Positions 1 to 6,981 are shown, counted from the stretch's first letter. The stretch: 40,878 bases of DNA from Clostridia bacterium (GCA_017531385.1 JAFXLD010000062.1:1-40878), one strand, 5' to 3'. Numbers and translations are program-made. The notes: a model not told the origin generated them from the letters alone.

Positions 1-89
1 AAGGGTAAAATCGTGTGAAATCGTATAAAGGGATAAGGTGAGCAGATTGCGAAAAACCCTTTATTTTCAAGGCTTTTAGAGGAATTCAT
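1..89 (-). CDS. Partial ORF running off the left edge
   Basis: An open frame starts with ATG at position 89 (minus strand) and stays open for 29 codons to the window edge. AGGG lies 5 nt upstream of the ATG. It sits downstream of the promoter in repeat R1, as every other gene of the left-hand array sits downstream of its own repeat, so it may be the next cassette gene. The visible peptide is not recognised. The region also holds a short tandem repeat (aaatcgtgtg/aaatcgtata, positions 7-26), which is unexpected in coding sequence. It may be non-coding. Confidence 0.25.
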   Translation of the reverse strand, partial: MNSSKSLENKGFFAICSPYPFIRFHTILP

Positions 90-134
90 TAACGCCCTAC
101 AATAAGCGATAATGATTTAAGAAAAGTTAGTTTT

Positions 135-258
135 CAAATTCTTATTTATCGAATTGATTATACCACACTCACAGAACAAAATTCAATCTGTCGGCAGACA
201 AAAAAACTGCCCTCAAAAGAGAGCAGTAAAAATGTTCAGTTTGCAAAATCGGAATTTA
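135..258 (-). repeat. Intergenic repeat R1 (terminator plus promoter cassette)
   Basis: First of five ~120-bp repeats. Read on the minus strand it starts TAAATTCC, carries a terminator hairpin (ACTGC-CTCTC arm, TTTT loop region, GAGGGCAGT) with a run of seven T, then a sigma-A promoter (TTGAAT at 181-186, 18-nt spacer, TATAAT at 157-162), and ends GAATTTG. The ends form an imperfect ~12-bp inverted repeat. R1 belongs with R5 to a subtype carrying TGTCTGCNGACA beside the -35. It terminates the beta-helix gene and should drive transcription leftwards out of the window. Confidence 0.85.
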
Positions 259-264
259 TCTTTA

Positions 265-1539
265 TCATTTCATAAAGCATATTCTTATCGGATGCTTTGG
301 GCTTGTTTGTATTGTGTTTTCGTTAAAAACAACATTTTCTGTATTTATCTCAACCTCGGGATAAATGATTTTATCTGCTTTTGGTACGGTATCAAAACAA
401 AGCTTTGAGTTTTTGAAATCTATATTTTTCAGTGTTATATTTGCAGTCGGATAATTTGAATGAAGCAAAATATCAACATCATTTTCTAAAATGATATTCT
501 CGAGAGTGATTTCACTTTGAGGAACGCACACACAACCGGGATAAAAACTTCGTGCATAGGTGTCATAATTAAGACTTATCGCAATTCCTATGTTACGCTT
601 TTTCTGAAGTGAGAAATTTCGTATTATAATGTTGCGACAACCGCAGTCAAATTCTTCCGTATCGCGCACAGCAACCCAATTTATACCGTCATATTCCATA
701 ATTCCTTTTTCGTGGCAAGGCGGTGTATAGGAAGTGTAAAGCTTTCCGTCTTTCGGATTCATCAGAACACGGTATGTTTTACCGTTAACCGCAACGGTGT
801 CCGAGTGCTGAACCTGCATCCCCTTTTGCCATCTGCACCAGGCACCGCCAAGAATCCTGCAGAAAAAGCCGGTTGTTGAGTTATCGTCCAGGTCAATACA
901 GTTTTCGATTATTCCGTTTTCAATCCAACCTATATGCGTGTTTGAGGTTGCATAATCAAAGGCGTTGAGTGCTATCGGGTCATCGAATGTACGGAACCTA
1001 CCGTTGCTGATAACAAATCCGTCGCCCCACCCCAGATGAACACCGTCTTTATTTCCTGTTATAAATAAATCGTTAAGAATAATGTTTTTAAATGCACTTA
1101 CCTGAATTGCGTAATCCTTTTCAAGCAATCCGTGACACTCAAACCCGTCAATTGTTAAATTTTCAACACAAATCATTGCAACCTGTGCACGTAATCCGGC
1201 AATCCGACTGTTCACACCAAAGTCATTGCTTTCGATACCGTTACATTCAAGATGCAATCCGATAATTTCAATGTTACAGTTATATTCACCCTTAAGTGCA
1301 CCTTTATTAATGAAAGCATTACCGTTGATGCCGCTAACACTTGCTTCGCGCCTGAGAATCACACCTTCACCGAATACAAGTTTTGTATTATCACCGATTT
1401 CAATCTGCTCGGAAAATTCATAAACACCGGGAACAGTAACCTGAATTACTCCTCCCTTATCAACTGCTTTTTGAAAAACTTCGGAATTTTTATATGGGTT
1501 GTTTTCAGGCAAAAAACCATATTCGTTAGCATTAATCAT
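265..1539 (-). CDS. Right-handed beta-helix protein, GH28/pectate-lyase-like
   Basis: A 424-aa protein made of repeated short beta-strand units (patterns such as ENLTIDGFECHG and KNIILNDLFITG), the signature of a right-handed parallel beta-helix. Near residues 162-170 it has GNKDGVHLG and at 186-192 DDPIALN, which resemble the NTDG and DD catalytic blocks of GH28 polygalacturonases, though the GH28 GHG and RIK motifs are not clear. Likely role: hydrolysis or lysis of a pectin-like or other acidic polysaccharide. There is no signal peptide, so it would act in the cytoplasm or leave by another route. Start: ATG at 1539 was chosen over ATG at 1548 because AGGG (CAGGGATG) is well spaced only for the former. 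The gene lies between repeats R1 and R2 as a single-gene cassette. Family confident, substrate unknown. Confidence 0.75.
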   Translation of the reverse strand: MINANEYGFLPENNPYKNSEVFQKAVDKGGVIQVTVPGVYEFSEQIEIGDNTKLVFGEGVILRREASVSGINGNAFINKGALKGEYNCNIEIIGLHLECNGIESNDFGVNSRIAGLRAQVAMICVENLTIDGFECHGLLEKDYAIQVSAFKNIILNDLFITGNKDGVHLGWGDGFVISNGRFRTFDDPIALNAFDYATSNTHIGWIENGIIENCIDLDDNSTTGFFCRILGGAWCRWQKGMQVQHSDTVAVNGKTYRVLMNPKDGKLYTSYTPPCHEKGIMEYDGINWVAVRDTEEFDCGCRNIIIRNFSLQKKRNIGIAISLNYDTYARSFYPGCVCVPQSEITLENIILENDVDILLHSNYPTANITLKNIDFKNSKLCFDTVPKADKIIYPEVEINTENVVFNENTIQTSPKHPIRICFMK

Positions 1540-1553
1540 AGCTTTCATCCCTG

Positions 1554-1672
1554 CAAATTCTTAATTGTTGAGATTATTATATCATATCTGAATCATAGAA
1601 TTCAATCTTCAGAAACAAAAACTGCCCTCGCAAGAGAGCAGTAAAAATGTTCAGTTCGACAAATTGGGATTT
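1554..1672 (-). repeat. Intergenic repeat R2 (terminator plus promoter cassette)
   Basis: Second copy of the repeat. Minus-strand order: AAATCCCAATTTG end, terminator hairpin with GCGAGGGCAGTTTTTG, promoter TTGAAT (1600-1605), 18-nt spacer, TATAAT (1576-1581), GAATTTG end. It belongs to the inner subtype (R2-R4). Its left end overlaps the GH16 gene and supplies that gene's last seven codons and stop. It drives the beta-helix gene. Confidence 0.88.
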
Positions 1673-2727
1673 GTTGTTCTGTACAAAGCGGGTATCATAC
1701 TGAATAAACACTCAAAGAACTGATGACACTGCGGACAGAAGTCTTGGAAAAAAGATAAAATACGTTGCCAGAATGCAATGAACGAGTCGCACATATCTTT
1801 TATAAAACGCTCAAATTCTGTAAGTCTGTTGTTCTCGTCATAACCGTTTTTATCTTTGTATACACGGACATAATCAATAAGCCATTCTATAGGATAGACA
1901 TTATCAGGTTCATCCCAACCGCTGAAATCAGAATTGATATACATAGACAGAATCATACACATTCTGTATTGGGGTGATTCTATGGTCTTAGCCACTTCTT
2001 TTCCGTCCACATAAAATGTTATCCCTTCAGGTCTCCAGTCCATAGCATAGGTGTGGAATTCGTTTACATAATCCATCGGGGTGCCATCCAATTCAACTTT
2101 GCTTGCCCATTCGCCAAGCTCGGGGTCATCCCATGCGTGAACCTTGGGTTCAAATACTCCCGGAGATTTAAAAAAGGTTTCAAATACATCTATTTCACCA
2201 TTTTGCTGAGAACCTGTTCCGTCAGGACGGGCATCATCCTGAGCGCCTATAAGCCACCACGCTGCATATCCGCCACCCTTGGTGTCCGGCATTTTCATTC
2301 GTATCTCAAAGTAGCCGTACTGTGTTGCATATCCTTCATAAGGCTCAACTTCCATCTGCTGACTACCGCCCGGATGCAGATGATTCTTTTCCCATGTCTG
2401 AATACCGTTGGCTATCCATAAAAGGTTATCGGAATCTGCCGAGCCGGGCTGACCGCCGAAATAATCAGGTGAATCTTTTGTGATAAACAGATTCAGATAA
2501 CCATTCTCAATTTTATACCTTGCAGAGGAGCCTTCTGTGTTGGTAGTACAGTGAGGCAGATATTGTGGTAACCAGTATTCTGTATTTAAATTGCCATCAT
2601 TAAATTCGGTGCTGAAATCAAGTACATAACCTTCTTTTTCAGGAACGCTGTCTTCGGCAGATGCTCCTAACGGCAAGCCGACCAGCATAGTTAAAACGAG
2701 CAACAAAGCCATACTTTTTTTGAACAT
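1651..2727 (-). CDS. Secreted GH16 family beta-glucanase
   Basis: A 358-aa glycoside hydrolase family 16 enzyme (endo-beta-1,3(4)-glucanase, laminarinase or related). Residues 1-24 are a signal peptide ending ASA. The catalytic motif GEIDVFETF is at 177-185, with E178 as expected nucleophile and E183 as acid/base. Other family marks are YFEIRMKMP (139-147) and the late DYVRVYK strand. After the catalytic domain (to about residue 290) comes a tail of about 60 residues rich in Phe/Trp (FIAFWQRILSFFQDF, then QFFECLFSMI) that is not part of GH16 and resembles the C-terminal tails of two other secreted proteins in this window. The last seven residues are encoded inside repeat R2. GAAAGGAT precedes ATG 2727. 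Single-gene cassette between R2 and R3. Confidence 0.92.
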   Translation of the reverse strand: MFKKSMALLLVLTMLVGLPLGASAEDSVPEKEGYVLDFSTEFNDGNLNTEYWLPQYLPHCTTNTEGSSARYKIENGYLNLFITKDSPDYFGGQPGSADSDNLLWIANGIQTWEKNHLHPGGSQQMEVEPYEGYATQYGYFEIRMKMPDTKGGGYAAWWLIGAQDDARPDGTGSQQNGEIDVFETFFKSPGVFEPKVHAWDDPELGEWASKVELDGTPMDYVNEFHTYAMDWRPEGITFYVDGKEVAKTIESPQYRMCMILSMYINSDFSGWDEPDNVYPIEWLIDYVRVYKDKNGYDENNRLTEFERFIKDMCDSFIAFWQRILSFFQDFCPQCHQFFECLFSMIPALYRTTNPNLSN

Positions 2728-2746
2728 AGTTGTTTATCCTTTCGTA

Positions 2747-2865
2747 CAAATTCTTATTTGTTGAGATTATTATATCATATCTGAATCACAGAATTCAATC
2801 TCCCGAAACAAAAAACTGCCCTCTTAAAAGAGCAGTTAAGAATCTGTTCTACAAATTGGAATTTA
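2747..2865 (-). repeat. Intergenic repeat R3 (terminator plus promoter cassette)
   Basis: Third copy, inner subtype, almost identical to R4. It contains an ACTGCTCTTTTAAGAGGGCAGT hairpin (a 20-odd-base stem-loop at about 2816-2837) followed by T6 on the minus strand, then TTGAAT-N18-TATAAT. GAGATT just before the -35 and AATCTC just after the -10 form a dyad around the promoter. It terminates the 56-aa peptide gene and drives GH16. Confidence 0.88.
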
Positions 2866-2891
2866 CTTTTCAATCTTTTTCTTTATAGATT

Positions 2892-3062
2892 TTATTGAGT
2901 TGGTTTATCAGTGCAACCTTTTGAGATATATCCAGCAACAACAATAATCAAGCCGATAATCGCAATTAAATCTGGCAGGAAACCATCTTCCATAAACAAA
3001 TGAAAAACAATCACAGCCAACATAATGGCTATTCCTAATAACATTTTCTTGATTTCTTTCAT
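2892..3062 (-). CDS. Small two-helix membrane protein (56 aa)
   Basis: The minus strand from ATG 3062 encodes 56 residues beginning MKEIKKMLLGIAIM and ending KGCTDKPTQ. Two hydrophobic stretches (about residues 7-23 and 30-46) are separated by an acidic turn (MEDGFLPD), predicting a small double-pass membrane protein with a charged N terminus. A strong ribosome binding site (GGAGGT) lies 10 nt before the ATG. The gene is flanked on both sides by the near-identical repeats R3 and R4, so it has its own promoter and terminator, which argues that it is real despite its size. No family recognised. It could be a membrane regulator, a toxin-like peptide or an immunity-type protein; nothing in the sequence decides. 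Confidence 0.75.
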   Translation of the reverse strand: MKEIKKMLLGIAIMLAVIVFHLFMEDGFLPDLIAIIGLIIVVAGYISKGCTDKPTQ

Positions 3063-3079
3063 ATTAGTTATACCTCCGT

Positions 3080-3200
3080 CAAATTCTTATTTGTCGAGAT
3101 TATTATATCATATCTGAATCACAGAATTCAATCTCCCGAAACAAAAAACTGCCCTCTTAAGAGAGCAGTAAAAATGTTCAGTTCGGCAAATTGGAATTTA
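3080..3200 (-). repeat. Intergenic repeat R4 (terminator plus promoter cassette)
   Basis: Fourth copy, inner subtype. The terminator stem TGCTCTC/GAGGGCA with a TTAA loop and T6 is followed by TTGAAT-N18-TATAAT and the GAATTTG end. Ends TAAATTCCAATT and (inverted) CAAATTCTTATT match at 9 of 12 positions. It terminates the FAD oxidoreductase gene, whose stop lies 8 nt before the repeat, and drives the 56-aa peptide. Confidence 0.88.
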
Positions 3201-3208
3201 ATCAATAC

Positions 3209-4468
3209 TTATATTCCTATAATTTCTCTGATTTCTTTTGCATCAACATCATTCAGACTGCAATTGAGTGAAACGGAGATGTATGCCGCAACACCTGCAG
3301 CCTCACCGATGCCTACACAGATAGGCATAACCCTGAAATTTGAATGTGCCATATGTGTACCCGAAATATTTCTGCCGCAAAGCAGAAGATTTTCTTTGAT
3401 TTCGGGAAGAAGGCAACGGTAAGGAATCGTGTATCCTTTTTCCTGAGAAAAATGTTTCTGTACTCCCGTTTTATCCAAGCCTGCACCCGTAATATTATGC
3501 ACATCAAAATTGAAGTAAGCATCTTTTACAACATAATCATCAAAGACTTTCGCTTCGAGAATATCCTGCTCATTCAAGGTGTATTTACCTTTGAAATGTC
3601 TTGTTTCACGGATGCCCATAAGGGATGCGGAGCTGATAACATAACAATTTTCGTAACCGGGAACAAATTCACGCAGATATTTAACTATGTCATCCATCTG
3701 TCTGCGGCATGCAAGAGTGGCACATGTCAGGTCGTCTGCATTTGTGCCGTCAATATCGATTGCATTTGTCATATTACATGTCACAACACCGGGGAGGGTT
3801 GATTCATAAGTGAGAATATGCCCCGCAGGATAAGGTATGTGTTCTTTTGCAAGAGCCTGAAGTTCACCGTTCGGTGTTTCATAGGTTGATTCAAATGAAC
3901 CTAAAAATACTGCCCGGTCATAGTCAACACCGCCGACTTTGAACATAATGGTTGCAGGCTGCATTTTGTTATCGCTTTCTCTGCCGAGAACAAATTCTGC
4001 TCCTGCTCTTGCGGCAATATCCCCGTCACCCGTAGCATCAATAGTGATTCCGGCATAAATATCTGTTTTGCCCGATTTGTTGATAACGGTTGCACCGAGA
4101 ATTTTATCTCCGTCGCAGATTGCATCCTCAGCAAAAGTATAAAGCATAACCTTGCAACCTACCTCGCAAAGCATTTCAAGATAAAGTGTTTTCAGCTTTT
4201 CGGGGTCTATCAGGTTGGTGATTTTGTTTTTGAATTCACCTTCATTATTTTCGGATGTTCTTTTCAGAATTTCATAATACAAAGGGCTTGCGCAGCTGCC
4301 TGTCCAATGGCTCATAAGACCTGAAGTTGAAATTCCGCCAACATCTCCGCTTTGCTCAACAAGAATTACCTTCGCACCGTTTTTTGCAGCAGTATATGCC
4401 GCTGCAAATCCGGCAGGACCGCTTCCGAGAACAAGAACATCGGTATGTATTTCAAACTTTTCAATCAT
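3209..4468 (-). CDS. FAD-dependent oxidoreductase (FAD_oxidored family)
   Basis: A 419-aa flavoprotein. The N-terminal Rossmann motif VLGSGPAGFAAAY binds FAD, followed by VEQSGDVGGISTSG, typical of the FAD_oxidored (PF12831-type) family. A second FAD segment, IDATGDGDIAARAGAEF, lies near the middle, and the C-terminal block LLLCGRNISGTHMAHSN closes the FAD site. Members are often near carbohydrate-utilisation genes and are thought to oxidise sugar-derived or related small molecules; the substrate is not readable here. Start: ATG 4468 preferred over GTG 4477 because GGGG sits 8 nt before the ATG. Cytoplasmic, no signal peptide. Single-gene cassette between R4 and R5. Confidence 0.88.
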   Translation of the reverse strand: MIEKFEIHTDVLVLGSGPAGFAAAYTAAKNGAKVILVEQSGDVGGISTSGLMSHWTGSCASPLYYEILKRTSENNEGEFKNKITNLIDPEKLKTLYLEMLCEVGCKVMLYTFAEDAICDGDKILGATVINKSGKTDIYAGITIDATGDGDIAARAGAEFVLGRESDNKMQPATIMFKVGGVDYDRAVFLGSFESTYETPNGELQALAKEHIPYPAGHILTYESTLPGVVTCNMTNAIDIDGTNADDLTCATLACRRQMDDIVKYLREFVPGYENCYVISSASLMGIRETRHFKGKYTLNEQDILEAKVFDDYVVKDAYFNFDVHNITGAGLDKTGVQKHFSQEKGYTIPYRCLLPEIKENLLLCGRNISGTHMAHSNFRVMPICVGIGEAAGVAAYISVSLNCSLNDVDAKEIREIIGI

Positions 4469-4482
4469 ATTTGACACCCCAA

Positions 4483-4604
4483 CAAATTCTGTTTATCAAC
4501 CTGATTATATCATACCTGCAGTACAAATTTCAATCTGTCTGCAGACAAAAAAACTGCCCTCGCAAGAGAGCAGTAAAATGTTCAGTTTGGTAAATCGGAA
4601 TTTA
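4483..4604 (-). repeat. Intergenic repeat R5 (terminator plus promoter cassette)
   Basis: Fifth and last copy. It shares with R1 the segment TGTCTGCAGACA just before the -35 (a perfect 12-bp palindrome here), where R2-R4 have TGTTTCGGGAG or similar. Terminator hairpin with GCGAGGGCAGT and T7, then TTGAA-containing -35 and TATAAT. It terminates the broken hypothetical gene and drives the FAD oxidoreductase. No further copy was seen from 4.6 to 40.9 kb. Confidence 0.87.
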
Positions 4605-4628
4605 CTTGCATACAAGAATTTACGAATT

Positions 4629-5021
4629 TCATTCCTGTTCTAAATAGGTTAATTTTCCCCAATGCCATTTCTTGTTTTTATCAAAATGATATTTATCGGG
4701 TTCGCCCATATAAAAGACACCATCACCGAGTATACCAAATAGATGTTTTTTCAAAACAAGAATGTTTCCTTTTTTACCGATGGAATACAATTCATCAAAC
4801 ATATCTTCTTCATCAGGGTGCCAATGAGTTAAAGAATCAACAAACGCAGAGTTGCTGATTATATCAATGCATGTATCATAGCTATCACAATAAGCACGAA
4901 CAAAAGCATTTTTATATAATTTTCAAATTAGAATTTCACCATCTAATTCAGGTTCAGAATGCAAATCGGGCATTTCAAGAAGTTTTTCATATAATTCTTT
5001 TGTATTTTTTGAATTTCTCAC
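4629..5021 (-). pseudogene. Hypothetical gene with an in-frame TGA at codon 33
   Basis: From GTG 5021 (AAGGA 10 nt upstream) the frame reads MRNSKNTKELYEKLLEMP and on to codon 32, then meets TGA at 4923-4925, and continues open for 97 more codons to TGA at 4629. The downstream part is protein-like (HWHPDEEDMFDEL, FGILGDGVFYMGEPD, KKWHWGKLTYLEQE), acidic and aromatic. A single TGG to TGA change would explain the break. No good start with a ribosome site follows the stop, so the product is probably lost or reduced to 32 residues. Family not recognised. It has a promoter of its own (TTTACT-N17-TATAAT, 5042-5070) and R5 as terminator, so it looks like a decayed member of the cassette array. Confidence 0.6.
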
Positions 5022-5142
5022 AAAATCATCATCCTTAATTTATTATATCATACCAATACCAAAAAGTAAATCTACACAGTATAAATCCCCTTGTTTAACA
5101 AATACTAACGAAGCAAACGAAAGAATAAGGAGATAGATATAT

Positions 5143-5682
5143 ATGAAAGCAACAGGAATCGTAAGAAGGATTGACGACCTCGGCAGAGTCGTTATTCCTA
5201 AAGAAATCCGCCGTACAATGCGCATCCGTGAGGGTGATCCGTTGGAAATTTATACAGATGCGGACGGCGAAGTAATTTTCAAAAAATATTCACCCATGGG
5301 TGAGATGTCGGAATTCACTTCTCAGTATGCAGAAGTACTTTACAGAGCAACCAATATGCCCGTAATCATCACAGACCGTGACCATGTAATTTCATGCACA
5401 GGTCTTTCCAAGAAAGAAACCATCGACCGTCACATCACAAAGGAGCTTGAGGAAATCATGGAAAACCGTTCAAGCTTTGTAGCAGGCAATGATAAGGGCG
5501 TTCTGATGCCCGTTGACGGACTTGACCGCAATGCTGCTATTGCATACCCCATTGTGGGCGGTGGTGATGTTTCGGGTGCTGTTATTCTTCTTTTTAACGA
5601 AAGCGGAACAGCTCCCACACAGGCTGAAATCAAGCTGGCACAGGTTGCAGCATCATTCCTCGGCAAACAGACTGAAGAATAA
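5143..5682 (+). CDS. spoVT: Stage V sporulation protein T, AbrB-type regulator
   Basis: A 179-aa protein, the usual SpoVT length. Residues 1-50 are a swapped-hairpin AbrB DNA-binding domain (MKATGIVRRIDDLGRVVIPK, EIRRTMRIREGDPLEIY), and residues about 55-178 form the GAF-like domain of SpoVT (QYAEVLYRATNMPVIITD, AAIAYPIVGGGDVSGAV). SpoVT acts in the forespore as activator and repressor of late sporulation genes. GGAG lies 9 nt before ATG 5143. The gene is monocistronic: it is divergent from the broken gene and ends in a strong terminator at 5693-5725. It shows that the organism belongs to a spore-forming lineage. Confidence 0.95.
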   Translation: MKATGIVRRIDDLGRVVIPKEIRRTMRIREGDPLEIYTDADGEVIFKKYSPMGEMSEFTSQYAEVLYRATNMPVIITDRDHVISCTGLSKKETIDRHITKELEEIMENRSSFVAGNDKGVLMPVDGLDRNAAIAYPIVGGGDVSGAVILLFNESGTAPTQAEIKLAQVAASFLGKQTEE

Positions 5683-5692
5683 ATCTTTTCTT

Positions 5693-5725
5693 AACCGTGA
5701 ACTGATATCCTGTTCACGGTTTTTT
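5693..5725 (+). terminator. Rho-independent terminator of spoVT
   Basis: A perfect 10-bp stem (aaccgtgaac / gttcacggtt) with a 9-nt loop is followed by a run of T. It lies 11 nt after the spoVT stop. Confidence 0.92.
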
Positions 5726-5811
5726 GCTTTATAGTAAACTGCGTTTCCATAAAGTAAAAAAAAATTTTATGTCCCGCCGATTTTCCATACGGGCACGGCG
5801 ATGGACTAATC

Positions 5812-5833
5812 GAAAACGGTGAAAGCCGTTTTC
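5812..5833 (+). other. Inverted repeat upstream of the aldolase promoter
   Basis: An 8-bp perfect stem (gaaaacgg / ccgttttc) with a 6-nt loop lies just upstream of the -35 at 5839. It has no T run, so it is not a normal terminator. It could be an operator. The rest of the spoVT-aldolase gap holds only a second weak cgccg/cggcg dyad. Confidence 0.45.
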
Positions 5834-5838
5834 TTGTA

Positions 5839-5867
5839 TTGACAAAATAGTTTTCCCCTTGCATAAT
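5839..5867 (+). promoter_or_regulatory. Promoter of the threonine aldolase gene
   Basis: TTGACA (5839-5844), 17-nt spacer, CATAAT (5862-5867). The -10 overlaps an upstream TTG start candidate, which supports the downstream ATG at 5898. Confidence 0.75.
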
Positions 5868-5897
5868 ATAAATATGTTGAAAAAAGCAGGTGTTAAA

Positions 5898-6935
5898 ATG
5901 AGTTTAACTGAAAAACTCTCTTTTGAATGTGATTACACAACAGGTGCTCATCCTGAAATTCTGAAAAAACTGACCGAAACGAACATTGAATCTTTGCCCG
6001 GTTACGGTGCAGACCGTTACTGTGAAAGTGCAAAAGAAAAAATCAGAAATCTCTGCAATAACGATGTTGAAGTTTTTTTTCTTGTTGGCGGCACACAGAC
6101 AAACTCCATTGTTATCGCATCACTTCTCAATTCATATGAAGGTGTGATTGCCGCAGACACCGGTCATGTCAGCGTTCACGAAGCAGGTGCAATTGAGTAT
6201 ACAGGTCACAAGGTCCTGACACTTCCCCACCATGACGGGAAAATTATGCCGACAGAGCTTTCAGCTTACATGGATAACTTCTATAATGATGAAAACCACG
6301 AGCATATGGTATTTCCCGGAATGGTTTACATATCACATCCCACCGAAAACGGCACTCTTTATACAAAAAATGAACTGAAACAGATTTCGGACATCTGCAG
6401 AATGTATGATATTCCTCTGTTTCTTGACGGTGCAAGACTCGGTTACGGTCTTATGAGCAGAAATACAGATGTTACACTCCCTGATATTGCAGAGTTATGC
6501 GATGTTTTTTATATCGGCGGAACAAAAGTCGGTGCATTGTGCGGTGAGGTTGTTGTCTTTAAAAAATCAGCAACACCGAAGCATTTTATGACAACAGTCA
6601 AACAGCACGGAGCTTTGCTTGCAAAAGGACGATTGCTTGGTGTTCAGTTCGACACTCTGTTTACCGATAATCTATATTTTGAAATCAGCCGACATGCAAT
6701 TGAAATGGCTGAATTTCTCAAAACAGTACTGAAAGAAAAAGGATATCATTTTGCATGGGAATCTTTCACAAATCAGCAATTCGTTATTCTTGAAAATAAA
6801 CAGATGGAAAAACTGAAAGAAAAAGTCAGATTTTCTTTCTGGGAAAAATATGACAACAGCCATACAGTTGTCCGTTTTGCCACAAGCTGGTCAACAAAAA
6901 AAGAGGACATCGAAAAATTAAAAACGATACTGTAA
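5898..6935 (+). CDS. ltaE: Low-specificity L-threonine aldolase (PLP enzyme)
   Basis: A 345-aa fold-type I PLP enzyme of the beta-eliminating lyase/threonine aldolase family, cleaving threonine or allo-threonine to glycine and acetaldehyde. Marks: SFECDYTTGAHPEIL at the N terminus (family FxxDYxxGxHP), the PLP-phosphate segment GGTQTNSIV, LFLDGARLGYG (cofactor-binding Asp about 177) and FYIGGTKVGA with the Schiff-base lysine about 210. Start: ATG 5898, since the longer frame from TTG 5859 overlaps the promoter -10; AGGTG lies just upstream. Single gene, terminated by a bidirectional hairpin shared with the convergent GH3 gene. It could supply glycine, one of the amino acids predicted for the nearby NRPS, but that link is inference. 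Confidence 0.85.
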   Translation: MSLTEKLSFECDYTTGAHPEILKKLTETNIESLPGYGADRYCESAKEKIRNLCNNDVEVFFLVGGTQTNSIVIASLLNSYEGVIAADTGHVSVHEAGAIEYTGHKVLTLPHHDGKIMPTELSAYMDNFYNDENHEHMVFPGMVYISHPTENGTLYTKNELKQISDICRMYDIPLFLDGARLGYGLMSRNTDVTLPDIAELCDVFYIGGTKVGALCGEVVVFKKSATPKHFMTTVKQHGALLAKGRLLGVQFDTLFTDNLYFEISRHAIEMAEFLKTVLKEKGYHFAWESFTNQQFVILENKQMEKLKEKVRFSFWEKYDNSHTVVRFATSWSTKKEDIEKLKTIL

Positions 6936-6945
6936 TGTATAATAA

Positions 6946-6976
6946 AAGCCCGTATTAAAAAATACGAGCTTTTTTC
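6946..6976. terminator. Bidirectional terminator between aldolase and GH3
   Basis: Stem aagc.cgtatt / aatacg.gctt with one mismatch and an AAAA loop, flanked by A and T runs, so it can act on both strands. It lies between convergent gene ends. Confidence 0.85.
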
Positions 6977-6981
6977 ATTAT

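Noticed and set aside
135-4604. Integron attC sites
   Set aside because: The repeats lack a convincing RYYYAAC/GTTRRRY pair, and no integrase gene is present in the window. The array is only functionally similar to an integron.
135-4604. CRISPR array
   Set aside because: Repeats are ~120 bp and are separated by whole genes, not by short uniform spacers.
4923-4925. Selenocysteine or stop reassignment at the in-frame TGA
   Set aside because: No selenoprotein motif or obvious SECIS hairpin follows, and TGA is used as a normal stop by several genes in the window. A nonsense mutation is simpler.
5859-5897. Upstream TTG start for the threonine aldolase
   Set aside because: It overlaps the -10 of the promoter and adds residues not found in the family; ATG 5898 fits the usual N terminus.
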